Part shown: piece by piece, positions 22,957 to 30,674 of the stretch
How the letters are laid out: each line of letters starts with the position of its first letter
Position numbering within the stretch: position 1 is the stretch's first letter
DNA from: Ornithomonoglobus_A sp045532455
GTDB taxonomy: Bacteria > Bacillota > Clostridia > UBA1381
Direction of reading: 5' to 3'
NCBI GenBank assembly: GCA_045532455.1
Contig: JAZSFX010000036.1
Location: 1-30,674 of the forward strand
Length of the DNA stretch: 30,674 nucleotides
Notes under the pieces: model-generated
The model's input: only the letters and a program-made list of their open reading frames with translations
Database searches by the model: none
What the model was told of the DNA's origin: nothing
Position numbers and translations under genes: made by a program

Positions 22957-23121
22957 CTACCACTTAAACAAACATAAATATCCAAATGTAATTAAAAGCA
23001 GAGTTTCTATCACTGCCACAACCGCAATGGGAAAAAACAGACCGCATATCATTCCTGTACAAAATGCAAGAGCTGCCAAACCGAGTGTTTTCGAAAACCC
23101 CGAAGCACACACATTTATCAC
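22957..23121 (-). CDS. Small hydrophobic membrane protein, 54 aa
   Basis: Begins with GTG at 23121, preceded on the minus strand by AAGGGAG at 8 bp spacing, and encodes MINVCASGFSKTLGLAALAF followed by two hydrophobic stretches (about 13-30 and 31-51) broken by an F-P turn, ending YLCLFKW. Longer in-frame starts (23208) run through the upstream AT-rich region and are less likely. I do not recognise a named family, though short two-helix proteins of this shape are common in Clostridia. It lies immediately before spoVM, which makes a role in spore envelope formation plausible but unproven. Confidence 0.65.
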   Translation of the reverse strand: MINVCASGFSKTLGLAALAFCTGMICGLFFPIAVVAVIETLLLITFGYLCLFKW

Positions 23122-23201
23122 GTATCTCACTCCCTTTTTGTGCCTATATATTATCATTATATGAAAAAACAAAAAAAATGTTACTTTTTTTGAAAAAACT
23201 A

Positions 23202-23230
23202 TTGGCAAAATACAAAATATACTGTATTAT
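23202..23230 (+). promoter_or_regulatory. gntR operon promoter
   Basis: TTGGCA (23202-23207), 17-bp spacer, TATTAT (23225-23230). The -10 box is embedded in the left arm of the operator palindrome. Confidence 0.7.
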
Positions 23231-23272
23231 AAATATTAATACAGATAATACAAGTAATACACTTAATACAGA
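23222..23272 (+). promoter_or_regulatory. Candidate GntR operator: palindrome plus four 9-bp tandem repeats
   Basis: CTGTATTA (23222-23229), 7-bp spacer, TAATACAG (23237-23244) is a perfect inverted repeat over the -10 box. The right arm starts a run of four 9-bp direct repeats at 23237, 23246, 23255 and 23264 (TAATACAGA, TAATACAAG, TAATACACT, TAATACAGA), ending at the ribosome binding site. It is probably bound by the downstream YtrA-type repressor. Confidence 0.7.
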
Positions 23273-23285
23273 AAGGAGGTAAACG

Positions 23286-23657
23286 ATGATACAACTTGAT
23301 TTATACGACCACAGACCGCTATATGAGCAGATTAAAGAAAAAATTAAAGAGCTTATAATTTCGGGAGTTTTAAAAGCAGATGAGCATATACCGTCGGTGC
23401 GCGAGCTTGCACAAAGGCTTGCAATAAACCCCAACACAATTCAAAGAGCATATAAGGATTTGGAGTCGGAAGGATATATATACTCCATACGTGCAAAGGG
23501 AAGTTTTGTTTCATCGCGTTCATACATAAGCGAGAATGCCCAAAACGAAGCACTAAAAAATGAATTTGACAACCTTGTAAAACAGGCAAGCTTTTTAAAA
23601 ATCCCCAAAGAAGAAATTATAAAAAGAATTAATGCAATATATGAGGAGGGAAAATAA
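23286..23657 (+). CDS. GntR family transcriptional regulator, YtrA subfamily
   Basis: A 123-residue repressor. The winged-helix domain (about 10-75) has LYEQIKEKIKELIISG, then IPSVRELAQRLAINPNTIQR and the wing GYIYSIRAKGSFVS. The short C-terminal tail without an effector domain marks the YtrA subfamily. Such regulators repress their own ABC transporter operon and respond to cell-envelope stress or cell-wall antibiotics. AAAGGAGG lies 6 bp before the ATG. The stop is directly followed by the GTG of the ATPase gene. Confidence 0.93.
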   Translation: MIQLDLYDHRPLYEQIKEKIKELIISGVLKADEHIPSVRELAQRLAINPNTIQRAYKDLESEGYIYSIRAKGSFVSSRSYISENAQNEALKNEFDNLVKQASFLKIPKEEIIKRINAIYEEGK

Positions 23658-24554
23658 GTGATTAAAGTAAAAAATGTTACCAAAACGTTTGACGGCTTTA
23701 TTGCCTTGAACGGACTTGATATAAACGTAAAAAAAGGCTCGGTATACGGACTTGTTGGCCCTAACGGAGCAGGAAAAACCACAATAATAAAGCATATGGC
23801 AGGAGTATATATGGCCGATGGCGGTGTGGTAGAAATTGACGGTAAAAATGTTTTTGAGAATACCCAAATAAAAAACAGAATGGTATTCATAAGCGACGAT
23901 TTGTATTTCTTTCCGGGATATTCAATAAAGGATATGGCGTCGTTCTATAAGGGAATATATCCGAATTGGAACGAGGAAAAATTCAAATCACTTTCACAGG
24001 TTTTTAAAATAGATATTAAAAGACCTGTAAGAAGGCTTTCCAAAGGAATGCAAAAGCAAGTGGCGTTCTGGCTTGGACTTTGTGCAATGCCTGACGTTAT
24101 GCTCCTTGATGAGCCGGTTGACGGACTTGACCCCGTTATGCGAAGAAATGTATGGAGTCTTATTCTTGCCGAAGTTGAAAAAAGGGATATGACGGTGCTT
24201 GTATCAAGTCATAATCTGAGAGAACTCGAAGACGTTTGCGATCACGTTGGTATAATGCATAAAGGCAAAATTGCAATCGAAAAAGCACTCGACGAAGTCA
24301 GAGGAAACATACATAAGGTACAAACTGCGTTTGATGGCGGTATAAGCGATGAGCTTTTAAATAGCATAGATGTGTTAAAAAGCGAAAAGGTCGGCAGTGT
24401 GGATATGCTTATTGTAAGGGGCGACTATGAGGAAATAGAAAAAAAGATAAGCAAATACAAACCGCTTATTTTAGACGTAATTCCGCTTACATTAGAAGAA
24501 ATATTTATATATGAGTTAGGAGGTATGGGATATGAGCTTGAAATCATCAGTTAA
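23658..24554 (+). CDS. ABC transporter ATP-binding protein (YtrB-like)
   Basis: A 298-residue ATPase with Walker A GPNGAGKTT (34-42), signature LSKGM (127-131), Walker B VMLLDEP (147-153) with D151 and E152, and the H-loop SSH. The C-terminal roughly 80 residues are an accessory domain. It starts at GTG 23658, right after the gntR stop, with GGAGG from the end of gntR as its site. Its last 23 bases overlap the permease gene, so assembly is coupled. With the YtrA-type regulator this is the YtrAB(C) layout. Confidence 0.95.
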   Translation: MIKVKNVTKTFDGFIALNGLDINVKKGSVYGLVGPNGAGKTTIIKHMAGVYMADGGVVEIDGKNVFENTQIKNRMVFISDDLYFFPGYSIKDMASFYKGIYPNWNEEKFKSLSQVFKIDIKRPVRRLSKGMQKQVAFWLGLCAMPDVMLLDEPVDGLDPVMRRNVWSLILAEVEKRDMTVLVSSHNLRELEDVCDHVGIMHKGKIAIEKALDEVRGNIHKVQTAFDGGISDELLNSIDVLKSEKVGSVDMLIVRGDYEEIEKKISKYKPLILDVIPLTLEEIFIYELGGMGYELEIIS

Positions 24555-26523
24555 TGCGAGTATAATAAAATCAGACTTAAGAAGATATTGGTATATGAGT
24601 GCATTGTTTGCACTTATGATATTCTTAACCTCTGTTATGTTTGTAATAAGCGGACCGTATTACAAAGATGCGACCGATGCAGTCAGCTTTGTACAATCAG
24701 AATTTGCACGTACAATGAGCTTATCACTTATCAGTGTATGTATATTCTGTGTACTAATACCTGCAGTAGTATTTTCATATATGCATCATAAAAGTGCAGT
24801 ATCATTAATGCACTCTCTACCGTCAAAACGCGGCGGACTCTTTTTGTCGCATCTTATATCGTGTGCAATACTTATAACAGTTGCATTTTTAATAAATGCT
24901 GCAATTTTACTATCGATGAAAGGCAGTGTGGATTTTTATTACAGAGTGTCCGACGTGTTTATGTGGCTCTTTGTATCGCTTGTCTATTGCTTTGTAATTT
25001 CTGGCATATCAATTATATGCGCTATGATAACGGGCAGCTTTATATCATCAGTAATAGCACCGTATGTGTTGGCATCGATTATACCGCTTTGCGAAATGAT
25101 ATTCTATTACGTATGTGAAGTATATCTCTATGGCTTTGATACAAATAACCCGTTTGTTATTTCGCCAAAGATATATATGGACTACTCAGCAATACTCAAA
25201 AACGGCGGAATAATATTATATTTGGTTTTGGGTATTGTATGTCTTGTGGGTGCGCTTATCTGCTACAAAAAGCGCCATCTCGAAAATCACGGAATGGTAG
25301 TATCATTTAAAAAGTTAAACCCCGTGTTCTTGTATGGTGTTGCTATAGCTGCGGGCTTTTGCGGATTTATGTATATAGGCGAGGTTACAGATATAGAAAG
25401 TCTGTGGTTTGCACTCCCGTTCGGTGTAATAGGAGTTATTGTTGCGAGAATGATAATTCAAAAAACCTTTAAACCAAACGGATTTATAAAGCCGATTGCG
25501 ATATATGCGGTGTTTATCTGCATTATATATGCATTTTCCGGTCTTGATATTACAGGTTACGAAAACAGAATTCCTGATATTGAAGAAATTGAAAGTGTAA
25601 ATGTAGTAGGATCGTATGGACAGTTGGGAAGTACATACATAGACGGTGTGGAAGTGCTTGCGGATAATGATAAAGTTCATAATCCTACCGTTGTGGGTGA
25701 AGATATTCAAACTGTAGTTGCACTGCATAAGGCAATAATTGAGAATAAAAAAGATCTTGATAAAAAGATTATGACAAATACTAACTACACATATCAACCA
25801 ATAGAATACACTCTGAAGAACGGAAAAACATTAAAAAGAAGCTACAGACTTATAAGTGGCGATGAGCTTGTTTATGAACAATATGGCTCTGTTATGGAAA
25901 TTCCGTCTGTAAAAGCGAACAGATTTACTATTCTTTCGGATGCGACCAAGCATTTTGACGGTGCACAGATAAACATATATGACCGCAATATGAAATACGT
26001 AAGTAATGACGATTTAACAAAGCTTATCGAGGTTATGAAACAAGATATAAGCGAGGCTAAGTACGAAGATTACGATTACAAAGACTCTGCAATCACCATA
26101 AGATTAGAATACAAACTACCAACCAAAACAAAAGATGGCGAAGAAATAACCGATACAAATCTCTGGTGGGAAAGACAGGAAACATATAACATACACAAGT
26201 CCTACAAAAATACTATAAAGCTTTTGAGTGAGTGGGGCATAAATAACGGTATGGATATTCTTGATGATATTAAGTCGGTTTCTATCAACAAAGAAGTTGA
26301 TAATGTTGATGAAATGATGAATTATATGGTATCGGAAAAAGACACGCTTACTACAGTTACAGACAAAGAAAAAATAATAGAGATTATCAGATATATGGAC
26401 GAAAATGCAGAAAACTCAAAAATATCGGATAATGCAAAGCGTTACGAATTTGTCATTGAATTTACTGACCAAACAACATCTTTTACATATATTGTATCGG
26501 ATAAACAACCACCCGGAATTTAA
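24532..26523 (+). CDS. ABC transporter permease with large C-terminal extracytoplasmic domain
   Basis: A 663-residue protein. The first 345 residues carry about eight to nine hydrophobic segments, with the early motif SLMHSLPSKRGGLFLSHLIS seen in ABC-2 type permeases of the GntR/YtrA-linked group. About residues 350-663 are soluble and acidic, with few cysteines, resembling the C-terminal domain (DUF6449-like) of such permeases. ATG at 24532 follows AGGAGG by 7 bp inside the ATPase gene. The substrate is unknown. By family context it may protect the envelope or remodel it. Confidence 0.85.
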   Translation: MSLKSSVNASIIKSDLRRYWYMSALFALMIFLTSVMFVISGPYYKDATDAVSFVQSEFARTMSLSLISVCIFCVLIPAVVFSYMHHKSAVSLMHSLPSKRGGLFLSHLISCAILITVAFLINAAILLSMKGSVDFYYRVSDVFMWLFVSLVYCFVISGISIICAMITGSFISSVIAPYVLASIIPLCEMIFYYVCEVYLYGFDTNNPFVISPKIYMDYSAILKNGGIILYLVLGIVCLVGALICYKKRHLENHGMVVSFKKLNPVFLYGVAIAAGFCGFMYIGEVTDIESLWFALPFGVIGVIVARMIIQKTFKPNGFIKPIAIYAVFICIIYAFSGLDITGYENRIPDIEEIESVNVVGSYGQLGSTYIDGVEVLADNDKVHNPTVVGEDIQTVVALHKAIIENKKDLDKKIMTNTNYTYQPIEYTLKNGKTLKRSYRLISGDELVYEQYGSVMEIPSVKANRFTILSDATKHFDGAQINIYDRNMKYVSNDDLTKLIEVMKQDISEAKYEDYDYKDSAITIRLEYKLPTKTKDGEEITDTNLWWERQETYNIHKSYKNTIKLLSEWGINNGMDILDDIKSVSINKEVDNVDEMMNYMVSEKDTLTTVTDKEKIIEIIRYMDENAENSKISDNAKRYEFVIEFTDQTTSFTYIVSDKQPPGI

Positions 26524-26541
26524 TTTGATGGAGGAAAATAA

Positions 26542-27519
26542 ATGAATATAGCAATAATAATTTTACTATTAATTTTGATTTTGCTTGTATTAGCTTTTGG
26601 AATTATACTGATATCAAAAAGCAAAGAGGACAAAGGTAGTGAGTTTGTAGCTAAAATGGGCTCGCAGATAGTTGACACGCAAGATAAAATAGGCAAGTAT
26701 CAGAGCGAAAAGCTAAACAGTATGGATACAAGAATAAGCAGACTCTCTGCAGACATGAACACACGCTTAGAACGTCTTTCGCACAGTATGGGCGAAATGC
26801 AGACTCTTGCCGGCGGTGTTGAAGAATTGAGAAAAACACTGTCTAATGTAAAAACAAGAGGAATTTTGGGTGAATGGCAGTTGGGTGCAATTCTTTCGGA
26901 AATTATGAGCAAGGAGCAATACGAAGAAAACGTATGCACCGTTCCAAATACAAGAAACCCCGTTGAATTTGCAATAAAACTACCTGGACAGAGCGGTATT
27001 GTGTATCTGCCCATAGACTCAAAATTTCCGCTTGACGCATACTACAATCTGCTCGACGCATACGAAAGTGCAGACGCAGCAGCAATAGAAGAATGTGCAA
27101 AGCTCCTACTTGGCAGAGTAGATAAATTCGCAAAGGATATTAAAGAAAAATATATTGCACCACCACATACAACAGATTTTGGTATCTTATTTGTGCCCGT
27201 GGAGGGTTTGTATGCAGAGCTTGTAAAACGCGGAATGTGTGAAACTCTGCAGACAAAATATAAAATATCCATTGCAGGTCCTGTAAACCTTGCCGCGCTT
27301 TTAAATGCTTTGCAAATGGGCTTTAAAACGCTTGCAGTAAACGAAAAAGCAGAGGATATATGGCATCAGCTTATGGCAATAAAGGGAGAATTTGAAAAGT
27401 TTAATGGAGTATTGGAAAAAGCGCAACAGCATATCGCCCTTGCTGAAAAGGATATAAATGACCTTATGGGAGTAAGAACAAGACAAATATTACGTGAATT
27501 TGAGCGGTTAGAGAAATAA
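26542..27519 (+). CDS. rmuC: DNA recombination protein RmuC family
   Basis: A 325-residue protein: one N-terminal membrane anchor (about 3-24), a coiled-coil region (about 35-100) and the RmuC core (TRGILGEWQLGAILSEIM, PIDSKFPLDAYYNLLDAY, FVPVEGLYAEL, and GPVNLAALLNALQMGFKTL). RmuC limits inversions of short repeats in E. coli; the core is related to restriction-type endonucleases. It is shorter than the 475-residue E. coli protein but keeps the core. It starts 18 bp after the permease with GGAGG, so it is probably part of the same operon, although the functional link is unclear. Confidence 0.94.
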   Translation: MNIAIIILLLILILLVLAFGIILISKSKEDKGSEFVAKMGSQIVDTQDKIGKYQSEKLNSMDTRISRLSADMNTRLERLSHSMGEMQTLAGGVEELRKTLSNVKTRGILGEWQLGAILSEIMSKEQYEENVCTVPNTRNPVEFAIKLPGQSGIVYLPIDSKFPLDAYYNLLDAYESADAAAIEECAKLLLGRVDKFAKDIKEKYIAPPHTTDFGILFVPVEGLYAELVKRGMCETLQTKYKISIAGPVNLAALLNALQMGFKTLAVNEKAEDIWHQLMAIKGEFEKFNGVLEKAQQHIALAEKDINDLMGVRTRQILREFERLEK

Positions 27520-27526
27520 TCTGATA

Positions 27527-27560
27527 AATGCTCTAAGCGACATGCTTAGAGCGTTTTTTT
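27527..27560 (+). terminator. rmuC terminator
   Basis: GCTCTAAGC, loop GACAT, GCTTAGAGC, then TTTTTTTT. It ends the gntR-ABC-rmuC transcript. Confidence 0.95.
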
Positions 27561-27600
27561 TATGTATGCCATAGAAACGTTGTATAATCTGGATACATCG

Positions 27601-27626
27601 TAGGGACCGGCGTCCCCAACGGTCCG
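27601..27626 (+). repeat. Short hairpin repeat, copy 3
   Basis: TAGGGACCG, then a 10-nt loop, then CGGTCCG: a 6-bp stem in the same AGGG...CCG frame as 9908-9933 and 19076-19101. It lies alone in the 280-bp gap between rmuC and secD, which holds nothing else apart from the secD promoter. Confidence 0.5.
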
Positions 27627-27707
27627 CTTTAACAATGCAAAACATACACTCTCTTATATGATAACTATCTGTAATACTCTTGTAATCTTTTAGTAACACA
27701 AAAAACC

Positions 27708-27736
27708 TTGACTAAATTGCATTATAGAGGTATAAT
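27708..27736 (+). promoter_or_regulatory. secDF promoter
   Basis: TTGACT (27708-27713), 17-bp spacer, TATAAT (27731-27736), about 64 bp before the secD ATG. Confidence 0.85.
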
Positions 27737-27799
27737 ATTATAGATGTATTATATAAAAACGACACCACAGGTTGTTTTAAAAAGAAAGGAATGAAATAC

Positions 27800-29101
27800 A
27801 TGAAGAAAAAGAGTATTGCTGCTCTTTGTTTCGCTGTTGTAGTTGCTATATTGCTGAACTACGTTGCATTTATTGGTTTTAATATTGCAGGCTTCAGCTA
27901 CAAGGGCGTTATCAACGACGAAAATAAGAGTATCAAACAGGGCATCGATTTAGCTGGCGGTTCAGTTATAACCTTCCAGGCAGATGCTGCAAACCCAACA
28001 GAAGAGCAAATGAATATTGTTGAGTCAATATTCCAGACTCGTATGACAAATGCAGGATATACCGAAGCACGTATATCAAAGAGTGAGGGCGGAAAGATTA
28101 CGGTAGAAATCCCATCTGTAACAGATACAGATAAGGCTGCTGCACTTTTGGGCGACGTTGCTGAATTAACATTTAGAGATGCTGACGGTAATATCGTACT
28201 TGACGGTGCAACAGACATTAAAGACGCTAAATATGTTTACGGCCCTGTTGGTCAGACAAGCGTTTCTCAACCTCACGTTGTAGTTCAGTTTGAATCTTCA
28301 GCAGTTGAGAAGTTTGCAAAGGCTACAAAAGAAGCCGCTGCAAAATCAGCTGAGGGCAAGAACTACATAGCAATTATGATGGATGAAGCTATTGTTTCTA
28401 ACCCGTCAGTAGCAGAAGAAATTAATGCAGAATCTTGTACAATCTCAGGTAATTTCACACCTGAAACTGCACAGGATCTGGCAAACAAGATTAAATCAGG
28501 TCAGCTTCCGTTCAAGCTTAATGTAATCACACAGGAAACTGTTGGTGCAGAACTTGGTGCAAATGCGCTTTCATCAAGCCTTCTTGCAGCTGCAATCGGT
28601 GTTTTACTTATAATGATATTTATGATTGTAATGTACAGATTACCGGGTCTTATGGCAAGTATCTCATTGCTGATATACGTAGGACTTATTGCACTTGCAA
28701 TGGGATTGTTCGAAGTTAACCTATCACTTTCAGGTATTGCAGGTATAATTCTTTCAATAGGTATGGCAGTTGACGCAGACTGTATCATATTCGAAAGAAT
28801 CAAAGAAGAACTTGCTTTGGGTAAAACCATAAAGGCAGGTGTTGAAAGCGGCTTCAAGAAAGCTTTCTCAGCAATTCTTGACTCAAACGTTACAACAATC
28901 ATCTCTTGTGTTGTTTTGTACATCTCAGGTATTGGTACAGTAACAGGCTTTGCGACAACTCTTGGTATAGGTGTTATCCTAAGTATGTTCACTGCTATTG
29001 TTATCACAAAGGCATTACTTAAAGCACTTGTTGGTGTTGGTATAAAGAACAGAAATATGTTCTATAATGCTAAAAAAGCAATAAAGGAGGGTAATGAATA
29101 A
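27800..29101 (+). CDS. secD: Protein translocase subunit SecD
   Basis: A 433-residue membrane protein that, with SecF, uses the proton gradient to pull exported proteins out of the SecYEG channel. After an N-terminal span it carries GIDLAGG (48-54, motif D1), the large extracytoplasmic P1 region, and five C-terminal spans including GMAVDADCIIFERIKEEL, the acidic motif of the proton pathway. The ATG at 27800 is chosen because AAAGGA lies 9 bp before it; the in-frame ATG at 27791 sits directly on that site. secD stop and secF start overlap (TAATG). yajC is not adjacent. Confidence 0.96.
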   Translation: MKKKSIAALCFAVVVAILLNYVAFIGFNIAGFSYKGVINDENKSIKQGIDLAGGSVITFQADAANPTEEQMNIVESIFQTRMTNAGYTEARISKSEGGKITVEIPSVTDTDKAAALLGDVAELTFRDADGNIVLDGATDIKDAKYVYGPVGQTSVSQPHVVVQFESSAVEKFAKATKEAAAKSAEGKNYIAIMMDEAIVSNPSVAEEINAESCTISGNFTPETAQDLANKIKSGQLPFKLNVITQETVGAELGANALSSSLLAAAIGVLLIMIFMIVMYRLPGLMASISLLIYVGLIALAMGLFEVNLSLSGIAGIILSIGMAVDADCIIFERIKEELALGKTIKAGVESGFKKAFSAILDSNVTTIISCVVLYISGIGTVTGFATTLGIGVILSMFTAIVITKALLKALVGVGIKNRNMFYNAKKAIKEGNE

Positions 29102-30024
29102 TGAAAAATTATACAGCTAACAGAAACAAATATCTTATTCTTCCTCTGCTAATTATTGTTGTTGGTATAGTAATGTACTTCGTACATGGCGGCTTTAACT
29201 TTGACGTTGAGTTTATGGGCGGTATCAGAATGCAGGTTGACTTAGGCAAAGACGTTGATAATGGCGAGATTGCAGACCTTGTAAACAGTGTTCTTGCAGA
29301 TAACAAGGTTGACGGTAAAGTTACTGTTCAGAGTGCAGGCGAAAGCGGTGGACAGGTTGTTATAAAAACACCGCCTGTTGAAGAAGAAATGAAAAACAAA
29401 ATCTTTGATGAGCTAAAGACAAAGTATTCATTAGAGGATAGTGCACTTCTTTCTTCATCATCAGCATCTGCAAGCTTTGGTCTTGAGGTTCAACGTAAAG
29501 CATTGTTATACACATTGCTTGCTATAATTTGTATTCTTATATACATAGCATTCAGATTTGAGTGGAGAAGTGCTGTAATGGCAGTTGTTGCTCTTGCTAT
29601 AAACGTTGTTGTAATGGCATGTGTTTATACAATAACAAACATTCCGCTAAACACAACATTTATTGCCGCAATGCTTACAGTTGTTGGTTACTCAATCAAT
29701 AACACTATCATCATTTTCGACAGAATAAGAGAAAATATGAGAAACAGAAAAAAGAATACTACAATTGCAAATGTTGTTGATAACAGTATCAGAGAAACAA
29801 TGGGCAGAACAATAAATTCTACAATAACAACTCTTATAACAATAGTGCTTATCTATTTCATTGGTGTAAATACAATAAAAGAATTTGCACTTCCGCTTAT
29901 AGTTGGTATAGTAGTGGGTGCTTATACTTCAATATTTATTGCATCAACATATTGGGGAGCATGGAAAGAGTCAGAGCAAAAAACTAAGGCACAAGCTGCA
30001 GCTCAAAGAAAGAAAAAGCAATAA
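29101..30024 (+). CDS. secF: Protein translocase subunit SecF
   Basis: A 307-residue, six-span partner of SecD. N-terminal FDVEFMGGIRMQV corresponds to motif F1, and VVGYSINNTIIIFDRIRENMR to motif F4. The C-terminus ends in a basic tail KTKAQAAAQRKKKQ. AAAGGAGG lies at 29085-29092 within the end of secD. The ATG overlaps the secD stop by 1 nt. Confidence 0.96.
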   Translation: MKNYTANRNKYLILPLLIIVVGIVMYFVHGGFNFDVEFMGGIRMQVDLGKDVDNGEIADLVNSVLADNKVDGKVTVQSAGESGGQVVIKTPPVEEEMKNKIFDELKTKYSLEDSALLSSSSASASFGLEVQRKALLYTLLAIICILIYIAFRFEWRSAVMAVVALAINVVVMACVYTITNIPLNTTFIAAMLTVVGYSINNTIIIFDRIRENMRNRKKNTTIANVVDNSIRETMGRTINSTITTLITIVLIYFIGVNTIKEFALPLIVGIVVGAYTSIFIASTYWGAWKESEQKTKAQAAAQRKKKQ

Positions 30025-30033
30025 ACAACAATT

Positions 30034-30072
30034 AAGGCGATGTAAAACCGAAGGTTTTACATCGCCTTTTTA
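30034..30072 (+). terminator. secDF terminator
   Basis: A 16-bp stem, AAGGCGATGTAAAACC (30034-30049), loop GAA, GGTTTTACATCGCCTT (30053-30068), followed by TTTTATTTTC. Very strong. Confidence 0.95.
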
Positions 30073-30085
30073 TTTTCATTGCAAA

Positions 30086-30174
30086 CAAAAAAACCAACAG
30101 ATATTGTTAGAGGGAATCTGTTGATTTTTTTGTTTGAGTTTTTTTAAAATAAGAGATTCAATAAAATAACCTCA
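30086..30174 (-). ncRNA. Candidate small RNA (about 90 nt) downstream of secF
   Basis: A minus-strand promoter (TTGCAT 30203-30208, 17-bp spacer, TATCAT 30180-30185) lies about 85 bp before a minus-strand terminator (CAACAGAT / ATCTGTTG, then GGTTTTTTTG, 30084-30123). In between, TTTGAG and CTCAAA can pair. No open reading frame longer than a few codons with a ribosome binding site is seen. The same hairpin may merely be a second plus-strand terminator, because it also carries a T-run there. Confidence 0.4.
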
Positions 30175-30282
30175 AATATATGATAGCATAAATCAATAAA
30201 AAATGCAACCGTCAAAATTGCTATATTTACCGCAATTAGTAATTGTAGTTTTTGTAAATATTTATCAAAAGTCTAAAAGATA

Positions 30283-30311
30283 TGGACACAACTTTAAAAA
30301 TATGTTATAAT
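30283..30311 (+). promoter_or_regulatory. Promoter of the LUD-domain gene
   Basis: TGGACA (30283-30288), 17-bp spacer, TATAAT (30306-30311), 47 bp before the ATG. Confidence 0.75.
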
Positions 30312-30358
30312 TTTTGTTGCAGAGTTTTAAATGGTATTATAAAAAATGAGGTGATACA

Positions 30359-30674
30359 ATGAATTTCGAAAAAGTTAAATCAAATCTTGAAAGTAATGGA
30401 TTTAAGGTTACGTGCTTTGAAACATCAGCGCAAGCAACCGACTACATAGACTCTCAGAACGATAACAAAACCATAGGCTTTGGCGGCTCTATGACTCTGG
30501 AGGAAATGGACCTTTATAACAGACTCTCATCACATAACACAGTAAGCTATCACGGTAAAACTCCCGATGGCAAAACAAGTGAGGAAGTACTAATGGAGGC
30601 AAGTGTTGCAGACGTTTATATTTCATCAGTAAACGGTCTTGCCGAAACGGGAGAGATTATTAATATAGATGGTC
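30359..30674 (+). CDS. LUD-domain (lactate utilization-type) protein, partial
   Basis: The first 105 residues of a protein running off the window. The visible part, with GFGGSMTLEEMDLYNRL (40-56) and ADVYISSVNGLAETGEIINI (84-103), is the LUD / DUF162 fold shared by LutB, LutC and stand-alone homologs. LutABC carry out lactate oxidation via iron-sulfur proteins. Many Clostridia instead have a single short LUD protein of unknown role, which may be the case here. GAGGTG lies 5 bp before the ATG. The C-terminus and downstream genes are not visible, so the subtype is undetermined. Confidence 0.85.
   Translation, partial: MNFEKVKSNLESNGFKVTCFETSAQATDYIDSQNDNKTIGFGGSMTLEEMDLYNRLSSHNTVSYHGKTPDGKTSEEVLMEASVADVYISSVNGLAETGEIINIDG

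Noticed and set aside
23237..23272. Four 9-bp repeats as a miniature CRISPR array
   Set aside because: The units are contiguous with no unique spacers and sit between a promoter and a start codon, fitting an operator.

Overview
The window is a low-GC stretch of a spore-forming, anaerobic-type Firmicute (class Clostridia; family not resolvable from this sequence alone). The evidence is strong AT-rich TTGACA/TATAAT promoters, GGAGG ribosome binding sites, frequent GTG/TTG starts, tRNA genes without encoded CCA, spoVAC and a recognisable spoVM, the DUF5685/DnaJ and DUF1385/prmC pairs, and a secreted protein with a copper-amine-oxidase-like stalk domain.

Layout. 1-619: the end of an rRNA operon (23S tail, a spacer with duplicated hairpins, 5S, tRNA-Asn, terminator). 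678-1007: a small DMT-family membrane protein. 1078-4396 (minus): hexuronate catabolism operon uxuA-uxaC-uxuB, just downstream of tRNA-Ser(GGA). 4832-5590: a RadC-family protein. 5778-8076: rpmG-secE-nusG-rplK-rplA, with two likely L1-binding operators. 8185-9873: a secreted GH26-like glycosidase. 9984-13240 (minus): DUF5685, DnaJ-TPR, DUF1385, prmC. 13376-13822: spoVAC without its usual partners. 14008-18903: L7Ae-like protein, rpsL, rpsG, fusA, tuf. 19386-22818: an LplABC-type CUT1 sugar importer without an ATPase. 22872-23121 (minus): a 54-aa membrane peptide followed by a 22-aa SpoVM. 23286-27519: GntR/YtrA regulator, ABC ATPase, ABC permease and rmuC. 27800-30024: secD-secF. 30359-end: start of a LUD-domain protein.

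How it works together. The uxu genes convert glucuronate to 2-keto-3-deoxygluconate. With the LplABC importer and the secreted GH26-like enzyme they suggest use of plant polysaccharides, although the three loci are not one operon. The translation genes make up most of the ancestral nusG-rplKAJL-rpoBC-rpsLG-fusA-tuf superoperon. Exactly the rplJ-rplL-rpoB-rpoC section is missing, and about 5.9 kb of unrelated genes (including a minus-strand operon and a sporulation gene) sits in its place.

I did not find an obvious new defence or mobile system. The points I think most worth following are the replaced rplJL-rpoBC segment, the spoVM/small-membrane-protein pair, the four-copy 9-bp repeat operator in front of the GntR gene, a possible small RNA downstream of secF, and a family of short hairpin repeats with a conserved frame but different stems.
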